A stretch of 64,000 nucleotides of DNA from Mycobacterium sp. ACS4054 (lineage in GTDB: Bacteria; Actinomycetota; Actinomycetes; Mycobacteriales; Mycobacteriaceae): positions 372,001-436,000 of the forward strand of contig NZ_LZHV01000041.1 in assembly GCF_001667275.1 (NCBI RefSeq). The letters run 5' to 3'. A program made the position numbers and the translations under genes. Below the pieces are notes generated by a model. It had not been told where the DNA came from and did no database searches. It saw nothing but the letters and a program-made list of their open reading frames with translations. Every line of letters begins with the position of its first letter. Position 1 is the stretch's first letter. This document shows positions 51,222-59,081 of the stretch, one piece after another.

Positions 51222-52049
51222 TCAGACCCTTTCAGAGCGGCGGATATCGAACGTTTCGCCGCACACCACCGCATGCACGGGTCCGTCGAACTCCGCCTTG
51301 GCCTCGGTGATCACGTCCTCGCGCGAGGTCCACGGCGGGATGTGCGTCAGCAGCAGCTCGCGGACGCCGGCCTGCGTCGCGATCCTCCCGGCCTCGGTAC
51401 CCGACAGGTGCAGGGCGGGCGGGCGGTCCGGCGAGTGGGTCCAGGAGGCTTCGCAGAGGAAGACGTCGGCGTCGCGGGCCAGCTCGACGAGCTGGTCGCA
51501 GACGCCGGTGTCGCCGCTGTAGACGAACGAGGCGCCGGTGGCATCGGTGATCCGCATGCCGTAGGACTCCGTCGGGTGGGCCACCACCCGCGGCGTCACG
51601 GTGAGCGACCCGAACGTGACCGGCTCGCCGTCGACCCAATGCCGAACGTCGAAAATGTCTGAGCAGTCGTCGATTTCACCGCCGTAGGGCGACGACGCCG
51701 CGCCCAGGCGGGACCAGGTGTCGCCGGGGCCGTACAACAACGCCTTGCCGTCCGGGCGCGACGGGTGGTACCGGCGCCACACGAACAAACCGGGAAGATC
51801 CAGACAGTGGTCGGCATGCAGATGTGACAACAGCACGTGCACGGAGGCGGGATCGGCATAGCGCTGGAGCGCGCCGAGCACACCGCCGCCGAAGTCGATG
51901 ACCATCGGCGGAGTGTCCGGTGCCCGGAGCAGATATCCCGACGCGGGCGAATCCGGCCCCACCACGCTGCCCGAGCAGCCGAGCACGGTTATTCGCACGG
52001 ACACTACTGTGCCATGCCCGATGGGACCGTGACGAAAACATCGCCGCAT
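51222..52049 (-). CDS. Metallo-beta-lactamase-fold cAMP phosphodiesterase (Rv1339 homologue)
   Basis: This 275-residue metallo-hydrolase has the zinc motif HLHADH (His76, His78, Asp80, His81), LGCSGSVVGPDSPASGYLL near the N-terminus, FVYSGDTGVCDQLV and LLLTHIPPW. It is collinear with M. tuberculosis Rv1339, described as an atypical cyclic-AMP phosphodiesterase that influences cAMP level and antibiotic tolerance. The ATG at 52049 gives the N-terminus MRRCFRHGPIGHGTVVSV as annotated in M. tuberculosis. A GTG at 52001 starting VRITVLGCSG is equally possible, since neither has a strong ribosome site. Confidence 0.92.
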   Translation of the reverse strand: MRRCFRHGPIGHGTVVSVRITVLGCSGSVVGPDSPASGYLLRAPDTPPMVIDFGGGVLGALQRYADPASVHVLLSHLHADHCLDLPGLFVWRRYHPSRPDGKALLYGPGDTWSRLGAASSPYGGEIDDCSDIFDVRHWVDGEPVTFGSLTVTPRVVAHPTESYGMRITDATGASFVYSGDTGVCDQLVELARDADVFLCEASWTHSPDRPPALHLSGTEAGRIATQAGVRELLLTHIPPWTSREDVITEAKAEFDGPVHAVVCGETFDIRRSERV

Positions 52050-52074
52050 TCATGTGATGAGAATCTCGCCATCG

Positions 52075-52182
52075 GCGCGTGGCGATCGCAAGCGCGGCGA
52101 AGCCGGGTGAAGCGGGTCGGCACCATCAGCGCGCGGCGATCGCAAGCGCGGCGAAGCCGGGTGAAGCGGGTCGGCACCATCA
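52075..52182. repeat. Two 54-bp tandem repeats (MIRU/VNTR-like) between Rv1339 homologue and murI
   Basis: Units at 52075-52128 and 52129-52182 differ at a single base (T at 52080, C at 52134). The unit contains GGCGATCGCAAGCGCGGCGA and GTGAAGCGGGTCGGCACCAT, typical of dispersed mycobacterial interspersed repeats. The array ends three bases beyond the murI stop codon (52186). On the minus strand it stays open in one frame, coding ADGADPLHPASPRLRSPR twice. It is a good candidate VNTR typing locus. Confidence 0.85.
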
Positions 52183-52185
52183 GCG

Positions 52186-53001
52186 CTAGTCGATCCGCAC
52201 GTGGTGAACGGGTTGCACGCCGGTGACCGCGGGACCCAGAAATCGGGCCGCCAATCGGGTGAATGCGTCGGGGTCGCCAGTCGCCTCGAAGACCCGGGTC
52301 GCGGGCGGCGCGTCATGCGGTCGCAGCAGGTCGCGCTCGGTGAGCACCCGCAGCACCTCCTTGGCGGTTTCCTCGGCGCTCGACACGAGGGTCACGTGCT
52401 CCCCCATCGCCAGTTGGATCAGCCCCGACAGCAGCGGGTAGTGCGTGCACCCGAGCACCAGCGTGTCGACCTGGGCGCGCTGCAGCGGTTCGAGGTATCC
52501 CTCGGCCAGCCCGAGCACCTGACGGCCGCTCGTCACGCCCCGCTCGACGAAGTCGACGAAGCGCGGGCAGGCCACGGCGGTGATCTCGGTATCGCGGGCC
52601 GCCGCGAACGCGTCCTGATACGCGTGCGAGTTGATGGTCGCCTGCGTGCCGATGACCCCGATCCGGCCGTTGCGCGTCGTGGCGACCGCGCGGCGCACGG
52701 CCGGCAGGATCACCTCGACGACGGGTACGTCGTAACGCTCGCGGGCGTCGCGCAGGCAGGCGGCCGACGCCGTGTTGCACGCGATCACCAACGCCTTGAC
52801 GCCGCGCCCGACCAGGTCGTCGCCGATGGCCAGCGCGTGCGCGCGCACCTCCGGAATGGTGAGCGGACCGTACGGGCCGTTGCCGGTGTCACCGACGTAG
52901 ACGATGTCCTCGTCGGGGAGTTGGTCGATGATCGCCCGCGCGACGGTCAGTCCCCCGACGCCGGAGTCGAAGATCCCGACGGGCGCCAACGGCGAGCTCA
53001 T
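52186..53001 (-). CDS. murI: Glutamate racemase
   Basis: This 271-residue enzyme supplies D-glutamate for peptidoglycan. The N-terminus has [29 protein letters not shown] and the first catalytic Cys75 in ACNTASA; the second is Cys185 in LGCTHYPLL. Length is identical to M. tuberculosis MurI (Rv1338). ATG 53001 overlaps the rhomboid stop as ATGA. The tandem repeat array begins just beyond its stop codon. Confidence 0.96.
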   Translation of the reverse strand: MSSPLAPVGIFDSGVGGLTVARAIIDQLPDEDIVYVGDTGNGPYGPLTIPEVRAHALAIGDDLVGRGVKALVIACNTASAACLRDARERYDVPVVEVILPAVRRAVATTRNGRIGVIGTQATINSHAYQDAFAAARDTEITAVACPRFVDFVERGVTSGRQVLGLAEGYLEPLQRAQVDTLVLGCTHYPLLSGLIQLAMGEHVTLVSSAEETAKEVLRVLTERDLLRPHDAPPATRVFEATGDPDAFTRLAARFLGPAVTGVQPVHHVRID

Positions 53002-53678
53002 GCGCTGGGGCGCGGCGTGGCGGCGCCGCCCTTTCTCTTCGCACGCGCCTTGCGTTCCGGCGCGGACAACCAGTAGGCGGCGATGACGCCGGCGATCGCG
53101 CCGCACAGGTGCCCCTGCCACGACACGCCCCCGCACCTGCCCAGCACCGGCATGGCGCCCAGCAGCACGCCGCCGTAAGCGAACAGCACCACCAGCCCGA
53201 TCACGATGTCGGTGAACCGCCGGACGAAGATCCCGAACACCAGCAAGAAGGCCAGCCAGCCGAAGATCAGGCCGGAGGCGCCGATGTGATCGGTGGGCCC
53301 GCAGGAGCTGCCGACGTCGCCGATCAGCCATGTGCCGAAGCCGCCCAGGATCCACACGATCGCGGTGGCCCAGACGAACCGGCTCAGCCCGGCCAGCGTC
53401 ATCAGAAAACCCAGCACCAGCAGCGGAATCGTATTGGCGATCAGGTGCTGCCAATTGGCGTGCAACACCGGGGCGAAGACGATCCCCCACAGCCCGTCGG
53501 CCTCGAGCGGCCTGATGCCGTTCGCGTCCAGCGAATGCCGGGTCAGCTGGTCGATCAGCTCGATGAGGTAGAGCAGCGCGACGAAGGTGAGGATCGTGGC
53601 CCCGCCCACCATCCACGGGGGCCGCTTCGCCCGCGCCCCGGATGGGCCCGATCGTCCCGTCGGGGTGGTCTTAGCCAT
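52998..53678 (-). CDS. Rhomboid-family intramembrane serine protease (Rv1337 homologue)
   Basis: This 226-residue polytopic membrane protein has the rhomboid signature: [18 protein letters not shown] in the second core helix, the nucleophile Ser135 in [11 protein letters not shown] and His190 in [11 protein letters not shown]. About six to seven membrane helices are visible, with basic cytoplasmic ends. It cleaves substrates within the membrane; mycobacterial substrates are poorly known. It corresponds to Rv1337. Only 30 bp separate it from the Rv1333 homologue, where M. tuberculosis has cysM, cysO and mec. Confidence 0.93.
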   Translation of the reverse strand: MAKTTPTGRSGPSGARAKRPPWMVGGATILTFVALLYLIELIDQLTRHSLDANGIRPLEADGLWGIVFAPVLHANWQHLIANTIPLLVLGFLMTLAGLSRFVWATAIVWILGGFGTWLIGDVGSSCGPTDHIGASGLIFGWLAFLLVFGIFVRRFTDIVIGLVVLFAYGGVLLGAMPVLGRCGGVSWQGHLCGAIAGVIAAYWLSAPERKARAKRKGGAATPRPSA

Positions 53679-53708
53679 AGCTGCAGGTTACCGGCGCCGG
53701 CGAACTCA

Positions 53709-54749
53709 TCATCGGGAAAACGCCCCGGGCAGCACGTCGCGGTAGGTGGGTATCCCCGCCACCGACTCCGCGGCGAGCACGCCGACCAGCACCGCACGCG
53801 CCAGGCAGTCGGCCGCGGCGGCGCCCACCTCCGCGGCCAGCCGCATCTCCGGCGAGAACGAGGCGGGCGCATCGGGCGGCGGCGGGACCTCCACCGCCCC
53901 GGTCGCCAACGCGAACACCGTGTCGCCGTCAAACGGGGTGTGCGCCGGGCGGACGGCGCGGGCCAGCCCGTCCTGGGCGGCGACGGCGACGCGCCGGCAC
54001 GCGGCCGCGCTGAGCGCCGCGTCGGTGGCCACCACGGCGATCACGGTGTTGAGCGGGTTCTGCAGCGGGCCCGCCGCGGTGGGCAACTGCGCGAAGGCGT
54101 CGATCTGCTCCGCCGGCGGCGGTCGCAGCCCGAACTCCTGCACCAGGTCCGCCATCCATGGCAGGCCGGTGGCCCGGTCGGCGACGTCACCGGCGGAGTT
54201 CACCACCACCAGCGCGCCCACGGTCACCCCGCACGGCAACGCCGTCGAGGCGGTCCCGACGCCGCCCTTGAACACCCCGGCCCGCGCCCCCACCCCAGCG
54301 CCGACGCTCCCGACGTCCGGCGCGCCCGCCGCTTCGGCGGCTTCGCAGGCCCGGTACCCGAACTCCGCCGTCGGGCGACAGTCCCAGCCGCCCACGGGCA
54401 GGTCGAAGATCACCGCGCCGGGCACGATGGGCACCACCCCGCCGGTCATCGCCACGCCACGTTCGCGTTCCTCCAGCCAGCGCATCACCCCGTCGGCTGC
54501 CGCCAGGCCGTAGGCGCTGCCGCCGGCGAGCAGCACCGCGTCGACGTACCGGACGGTGTTGGCGGGGTCGAGCAGGTCGGTCTCGCGGGTGCCGGGGGCG
54601 CCGCCGCGGCAATCGACGGCACCGATGGTCCCGGGCGGGGTCAGCACGACGGTGACGCCGCAGGCCCACCCGGCGCCCATAGTCGCGTCGGGGTCGAGTC
54701 GGTGATGGTGACCGACGCGGATGCCGCCGACATCGGTGATGGCGTTCAT
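53709..54749 (-). CDS. P1 (DmpA-type) N-terminal-nucleophile aminopeptidase (Rv1333 homologue)
   Basis: This 346-residue protein belongs to the P1/S58 family, which self-cleaves to expose an N-terminal nucleophile. It opens ITDVGGIRVGHHHRLD, then AVDCRGGAPGTRETDLL, LLAGGSAYGLAAADGV, and the probable cleavage region with FKGGVGTAST and CGVTVGALVVVNSAGD. The C-terminal half contains DTVFALATGAVEVP. Length is close to Rv1333 (344 residues). Its start overlaps the stop of the DUF2017 gene. Physiological substrate unknown. Confidence 0.9.
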   Translation of the reverse strand: MNAITDVGGIRVGHHHRLDPDATMGAGWACGVTVVLTPPGTIGAVDCRGGAPGTRETDLLDPANTVRYVDAVLLAGGSAYGLAAADGVMRWLEERERGVAMTGGVVPIVPGAVIFDLPVGGWDCRPTAEFGYRACEAAEAAGAPDVGSVGAGVGARAGVFKGGVGTASTALPCGVTVGALVVVNSAGDVADRATGLPWMADLVQEFGLRPPPAEQIDAFAQLPTAAGPLQNPLNTVIAVVATDAALSAAACRRVAVAAQDGLARAVRPAHTPFDGDTVFALATGAVEVPPPPDAPASFSPEMRLAAEVGAAAADCLARAVLVGVLAAESVAGIPTYRDVLPGAFSR

Positions 54750-55333
54750 CCGGCCGGTCTGCCCATCAGCACCAGGACCAAGTACTCCTGCAACACGGTC
54801 AGCCATTGATAGACATCGAAGTGCACCGCCAGCGGGTGGTCGGCGGGCAGGCGCTCCGGCCCCTGCGGGCCGACCTCGAGCATCACGCCCAACGTCAGCC
54901 GGATGTCGTTGACGGCCGCGATCCACGCGTTGGCGTCCTCCTCGGTCAGCTCGAAGCGGCCGCCGTCGTTCGGAATGGATTCCAACAAGCGTTGTGCGGC
55001 AACGCGTTTGGCCTCGATGATCTCGGGCTCGTGCAGGCTGCGCAGCACGGCGTTGAGGCCGTTCGCGGCCTCGGGGTCCGACGGGTCGTCGTGGTCGGGA
55101 TGGAAGAAATCGGGCAGCAGCCGGCGCAGGGTCGGGTCCTTCGGCGGGTCGCTGTTTCCGGTCCGTATGCCGGTGATCTCCTCGAGTTCGTCTGCGGGCG
55201 AGGAGGATTCGCGTTCATCGAGCAACCCGACCATAGCGGTGGCCAGGTTCTTCAGCAGTGCGGCTTCGTGAGACGCCAGGGCGGACCGGAACCGGGGACC
55301 GTCCGCGGTCTCGACGCGCTTCCACTTGCGCAC
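54746..55333 (-). CDS. DUF2017 protein (Rv1332 homologue)
   Basis: This 195-residue, mostly helical acidic protein starts VRKWKRVETADGPRFRSALA, continues HEAALLKNLATAMVGLLDER and DELEEITGIRTG, and ends YQWLTVLQEYLVLVLMG. It belongs to the DUF2017 family, which in actinobacteria follows clpS almost without exception. GTG 55333 gives the N-terminus shared with M. tuberculosis Rv1332; an upstream ATG at 55399 would lie inside clpS. The conserved linkage suggests a role near ClpS/ClpCP proteolysis, but none is proven. Confidence 0.85.
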   Translation of the reverse strand: MRKWKRVETADGPRFRSALASHEAALLKNLATAMVGLLDERESSSPADELEEITGIRTGNSDPPKDPTLRRLLPDFFHPDHDDPSDPEAANGLNAVLRSLHEPEIIEAKRVAAQRLLESIPNDGGRFELTEEDANAWIAAVNDIRLTLGVMLEVGPQGPERLPADHPLAVHFDVYQWLTVLQEYLVLVLMGRPAG

Positions 55334-55358
55334 AGGTAATCGCCGGAGCCCTCGAAGA

Positions 55359-55664
55359 TCACCGGTCCTGCTGCAGGGTCGCCCACAATCCGGCGGCATG
55401 CAGCTTGGACACGTCGACTTCCATGGACTCCCGGCTGCCGGCCGACACCACCGCCTTGCCTTCGTTGTGCACCTGCAGCATCAGCTTGGTGGCGTGCGGC
55501 TCGCTGTAGCCGAACAGCTTCTGGAACACGTACGTCACATAGGTCATCAGGTTGACCGGGTCATCCCACACGATGGTGACCCACGGACTCGCCGTGACCT
55601 CTACCGGCGCGGACTCGCGTTGTCCTGTAGTGCCCGGCTTAGTGGGCGCTGACATAACAACCAT
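55359..55664 (-). CDS. clpS: ClpS protease adaptor
   Basis: This 101-residue adaptor recognises N-degron substrates and hands them to ClpC/ClpP. The core [20 protein letters not shown] has the conserved Asp-Asp-Pro-Val-Asn substrate pocket. [20 protein letters not shown] and [12 protein letters not shown] complete the fold. The sequence is nearly identical to M. tuberculosis Rv1331 as I recall it, including total length, which favours ATG 55664 over 55655. It is divergent from pncB, 67 bp away. Confidence 0.96.
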   Translation of the reverse strand: MVVMSAPTKPGTTGQRESAPVEVTASPWVTIVWDDPVNLMTYVTYVFQKLFGYSEPHATKLMLQVHNEGKAVVSAGSRESMEVDVSKLHAAGLWATLQQDR

Positions 55665-55731
55665 GGTCTACACGATACCGAGCGATAGGTGAGGTTTCCG
55701 AGCCCCCGACGGCAGCCGATACCGTTATGGA

Positions 55732-57045
55732 ATGAACGACGCGGTCGTAACTGGGCTGCTTACCGACAAGTACGAGTTGACGATGTTGGCGGCCGCGCTG
55801 CAAGACGGCACCGCCGATCGCCCGACGACCTTCGAACTGTTCGCCCGCCGACTGCCCGAGGGCCGCCGTTACGGCGTGGTCTGCGGGACCGGCCGGTTGC
55901 TCGAGGCGTTGCCGCAGTTCGGGTTCGACGAGGAGGCGTGCGACGTGCTGGCGCAGTTCCTCGATCCAGATACGTTGCGCTACTTACGCGATTTCCGATT
56001 CGGCGGTGACATGGACGGTTACGCCGAAGGCGAGCTGTACTTTCCCGGCTCCCCCGTCCTGTCGGTGACCGGCACTTTCGCCGAATGCGTCGTGCTGGAG
56101 ACGCTCGCGTTGTCGATCTTCAATCACGACACCGCGGTGGCCTCCGCGGCGGCGCGGATGGTCAGTGCGGCCAGGGACCGACCGTTGATCGAGATGGGAT
56201 CGCGCCGAACCCACGAATACGCCGCGGTCGCCGCCGCGCGTGCCGCCTACATCGCCGGCTTCGCCGCCTCCTCCAACCTCGAGGCCCAGCGCCGCTACGG
56301 CATACCCGCGCAGGGCACCTCGGCGCACGCGTTCACCATGCTGCACGCGAGCGACCAAACGGCCGAAGAGACCGAACTGGCCGCGTTCCGGGCCCAGGTC
56401 GACGCGCTGGGCGTCGACACCACGTTGCTGGTCGACACCTACGACGTGACGACCGGCGTGGCCAACGCCGTCGCCGCCGCCGGAACGTCGCTGGGCGCGG
56501 TGCGGATCGACTCCGGTGAGCTGGGCGTGCTCGCGCGCCAGGTCCGCGACCAGCTCGACCGGTTGGGCGCCACCGGCACCCGCATCGTGGTCTCCGGTGA
56601 CCTCGACGAGTTCTCCATCGCGGCCCTGGGCGCCGAACCGGTGGACAGTTACGGCGTCGGCACGTCGCTCGTGACGGGTTCGGGCGCGCCGACCGCGAAC
56701 ATGGTCTACAAACTGGTCGAAGTGGACGGGATACCGGTGCAAAAGCGCAGCAGCCGCAAGGAATCCCACGGCGGCCGCAAGGAGGCGCTGCGCCTGACGC
56801 GACCGTCGGGCACCGTCACCGAGGAGGTGGTGTACCCGGCGGGCCGCCGGCCCGCCGCGGGCGAACCGGCCCGGGTGCTGACCGTCCCGCTGGTCCGCGG
56901 GGGCGACGTCGTCGCCAAACCGAATGTGGCGCAGGCGCGCGAGCTGGTAGCTTCCGGACTGCGCAGCCTGCCGTGGGAGGGCCTGAACCTGTCGCACGGC
57001 GAGCCCGCGATCCCGACGACGCAGATTCCCGCCGGTCACCGGTAG
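55732..57045 (+). CDS. pncB: Nicotinate phosphoribosyltransferase
   Basis: This 437-residue enzyme joins nicotinate to PRPP in NAD salvage. Visible blocks are LLTDKYELTMLAAAL, FELFARRLPEGRRY, EMGSRRTHEYAAVAAARAAY, the catalytic His region GIPAQGTSAHAFTMLH, LLVDTYDVTTGV and VRIDSGELGVLARQVR. It matches M. tuberculosis PncB1 (Rv1330c) in position and length. The ATG at 55732 diverges from clpS. It is followed after 26 bp by dinG. Confidence 0.95.
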   Translation: MNDAVVTGLLTDKYELTMLAAALQDGTADRPTTFELFARRLPEGRRYGVVCGTGRLLEALPQFGFDEEACDVLAQFLDPDTLRYLRDFRFGGDMDGYAEGELYFPGSPVLSVTGTFAECVVLETLALSIFNHDTAVASAAARMVSAARDRPLIEMGSRRTHEYAAVAAARAAYIAGFAASSNLEAQRRYGIPAQGTSAHAFTMLHASDQTAEETELAAFRAQVDALGVDTTLLVDTYDVTTGVANAVAAAGTSLGAVRIDSGELGVLARQVRDQLDRLGATGTRIVVSGDLDEFSIAALGAEPVDSYGVGTSLVTGSGAPTANMVYKLVEVDGIPVQKRSSRKESHGGRKEALRLTRPSGTVTEEVVYPAGRRPAAGEPARVLTVPLVRGGDVVAKPNVAQARELVASGLRSLPWEGLNLSHGEPAIPTTQIPAGHR

Positions 57046-57071
57046 CACCAGAGAGGGTAGCCACGTCCGAA

Positions 57072-59081
57072 GTGTCCGTGCCCGAGTTGCTGGCCGCCGC
57101 CGTGGCCGGGCTGGGCGGCAGTGAGCGCGGCGGTCAACTCGAGATGGCCAACGCCGTCGCGCGGGCGTTCGCGACCAGTGAGCACCTGGTCGTGCAGGCA
57201 GGCACCGGCACGGGAAAGTCGCTGGCGTACCTGGTGCCCGCGATCGTTCGCGCCATCGACGACGACTCGCCGGTCGTCGTGTCCACGGCGACCATCGCGC
57301 TGCAGCGCCAGCTCGTCGATCGCGACCTGCCCAGGCTGATCGACTCGATCGCCGCCGCGCTGCCGCGCCGCCCGCAGTTCGCACTACTCAAGGGCCGGCG
57401 AAACTATCTGTGCCTGAACAAGATTCACAACGGTGGCGCCGAGGCCGAGGAAGACGCCGGCGACCGGCCGCAGGAGGAACTCTTCGATCCGATGGCGGCC
57501 ACCGCGCTGGGCCGCGACGTCCAACGGCTCACCGCCTGGGCGTCGACGACTGAATCCGGCGACCGCGACGACCTGAAACCCGGTGTGCCGGATCGATCCT
57601 GGTCGCAGGTCAGCGTTTCGGCGCGGGAATGCCTGGGCGTGGCCCGCTGCCCGTTCGGCACCGAGTGCTTCTCGGAACGGGCGCGCGGCCGGGCCGGCGC
57701 GGCCGACATCGTGGTGACCAACCACGCGCTGCTTGCCATCGACGCCGTCTCCGAGTCGGCCGTGCTGCCCGAACACGCGCTGCTGGTGGTGGACGAGGCC
57801 CACGAGCTGGTTGACCGGGTCACGTCGGTGGCCACCGCGGAATTGACGCCGGCCGCCCTGGGCGTCGCGGCGCGGCGGATCGCCCGGTTGGTCAATCCCG
57901 AACTGTCCCAACGCTTGGAGGTCGCGACGGCCAACTTCGCCGCGGCCATCCATGACGCCACCCCGGGCCGCATCGACCGCCTCGACGACGAGCTGGCGAC
58001 CTACCTGACCGCGCTGCGCGACGCCGCCGGCGCGGCGCGCTCGGCGATCGACACCACCAGCGACGCGAAAGCGGCCGCGGCACGCGCCGAGGCGATCGCG
58101 GCGCTCGCCGAGATATCGGATACCGCCTCGCGGGTCCTCACCTCCTTCGCCCCGGCGATCCCCGATCGCACCGATGTGGTGTGGCTGGATCACGAGGACA
58201 ACCGGGGCGCGATGCGCCCGGTCCTGCGGGTGGCGCCGCTGTCGGTCGCGGGCCTGCTGCGCGAGCGGGTGTTCTCCCGATCCACCGCGGTGCTGACGTC
58301 GGCGACCCTGGCCATCGGCGGAACCTTCGACGCGATGGCCGCGGCGTGGGGCCTGACCGCTCCCGACACCCCGGCTGCGCGCTGGCGCGGTGTCGACGTC
58401 GGTTCGCCGTTCCACCACGCCAAGGCCGGCATCCTGTACGTCGCGGCCCACCTGCCGCCGCCGGGCCGGGACGGCACCGGCTCGGCCGAGCAGCTGACCG
58501 AGATCGCCGAGCTCATCACCGCGGCGGGCGGGCGGACCCTGGGCCTGTTCTCGTCGATGCGCGCCGCGCGGGCCGCCGCCGAGGCCATGCGCCAGCGACT
58601 GTCGACGCCGGTGCTGTGTCAGGGTGACGACAGCACCTCCGCGCTGGTCGAGCAGTTCAGCGCCGACCCCCAAACCTCGCTGTTCGGCACGCTGTCGCTG
58701 TGGCAGGGTGTCGACGTTCCCGGGCCGTCGCTGTCCCTGGTGCTCATCGATCGCATCCCGTTTCCGCGGCCGGACGACCCGCTGCTGGGCGCCCGGCAGC
58801 GCGCGGTCGCCGCGCGCGGCGGCAACGGTTTCATGGCCGTCGCCGCCAGCCACGCCGCCTTGTTGTTGGCCCAGGGCGCGGGCCGGCTGTTGCGTCGCGT
58901 CACCGACCGCGGAGTGGTCGCGGTGCTGGACTCGCGGATGGTCACCGCCGGCTACGGCGCCTACCTGTGCGCCTCGCTGCCGCCGTTCTGGCAGACCACC
59001 GACCCCGCGCAGGTGCGCGCGGCGCTGGAGCGACTGCGCGCCGCGTCGGAGGGGCCGCCGAAGGTCAGCGGGCCAGGGTGA
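57072..59081 (+). CDS. dinG: DinG/XPD-family ATP-dependent DNA helicase
   Basis: This 669-residue superfamily 2 helicase has Walker A AGTGTGKS at residues 43-50 and the DEAH box in VVDEAHELVD near residue 240. Four Cys residues at 114, 187, 193 and 199 fit the XPD-type [4Fe-4S] cluster. The helicase C domain includes LFGTLSLWQGVDVPG and QGAGRLLRRVTDRG. It unwinds DNA, including R-loops and forks. It corresponds to Rv1329c. I choose GTG 57072 (VSVPELLAAAV), which aligns with the start region of the M. tuberculosis protein. Its 3' end overlaps the convergent glgP by 17 bp. Confidence 0.94.
   Translation: MSVPELLAAAVAGLGGSERGGQLEMANAVARAFATSEHLVVQAGTGTGKSLAYLVPAIVRAIDDDSPVVVSTATIALQRQLVDRDLPRLIDSIAAALPRRPQFALLKGRRNYLCLNKIHNGGAEAEEDAGDRPQEELFDPMAATALGRDVQRLTAWASTTESGDRDDLKPGVPDRSWSQVSVSARECLGVARCPFGTECFSERARGRAGAADIVVTNHALLAIDAVSESAVLPEHALLVVDEAHELVDRVTSVATAELTPAALGVAARRIARLVNPELSQRLEVATANFAAAIHDATPGRIDRLDDELATYLTALRDAAGAARSAIDTTSDAKAAAARAEAIAALAEISDTASRVLTSFAPAIPDRTDVVWLDHEDNRGAMRPVLRVAPLSVAGLLRERVFSRSTAVLTSATLAIGGTFDAMAAAWGLTAPDTPAARWRGVDVGSPFHHAKAGILYVAAHLPPPGRDGTGSAEQLTEIAELITAAGGRTLGLFSSMRAARAAAEAMRQRLSTPVLCQGDDSTSALVEQFSADPQTSLFGTLSLWQGVDVPGPSLSLVLIDRIPFPRPDDPLLGARQRAVAARGGNGFMAVAASHAALLLAQGAGRLLRRVTDRGVVAVLDSRMVTAGYGAYLCASLPPFWQTTDPAQVRAALERLRAASEGPPKVSGPG

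Noticed and set aside
59065..59081. 17-bp convergent overlap of dinG and glgP as something unusual
   Set aside because: Short tail-to-tail overlaps are common in compact mycobacterial genomes and both reading frames end normally.
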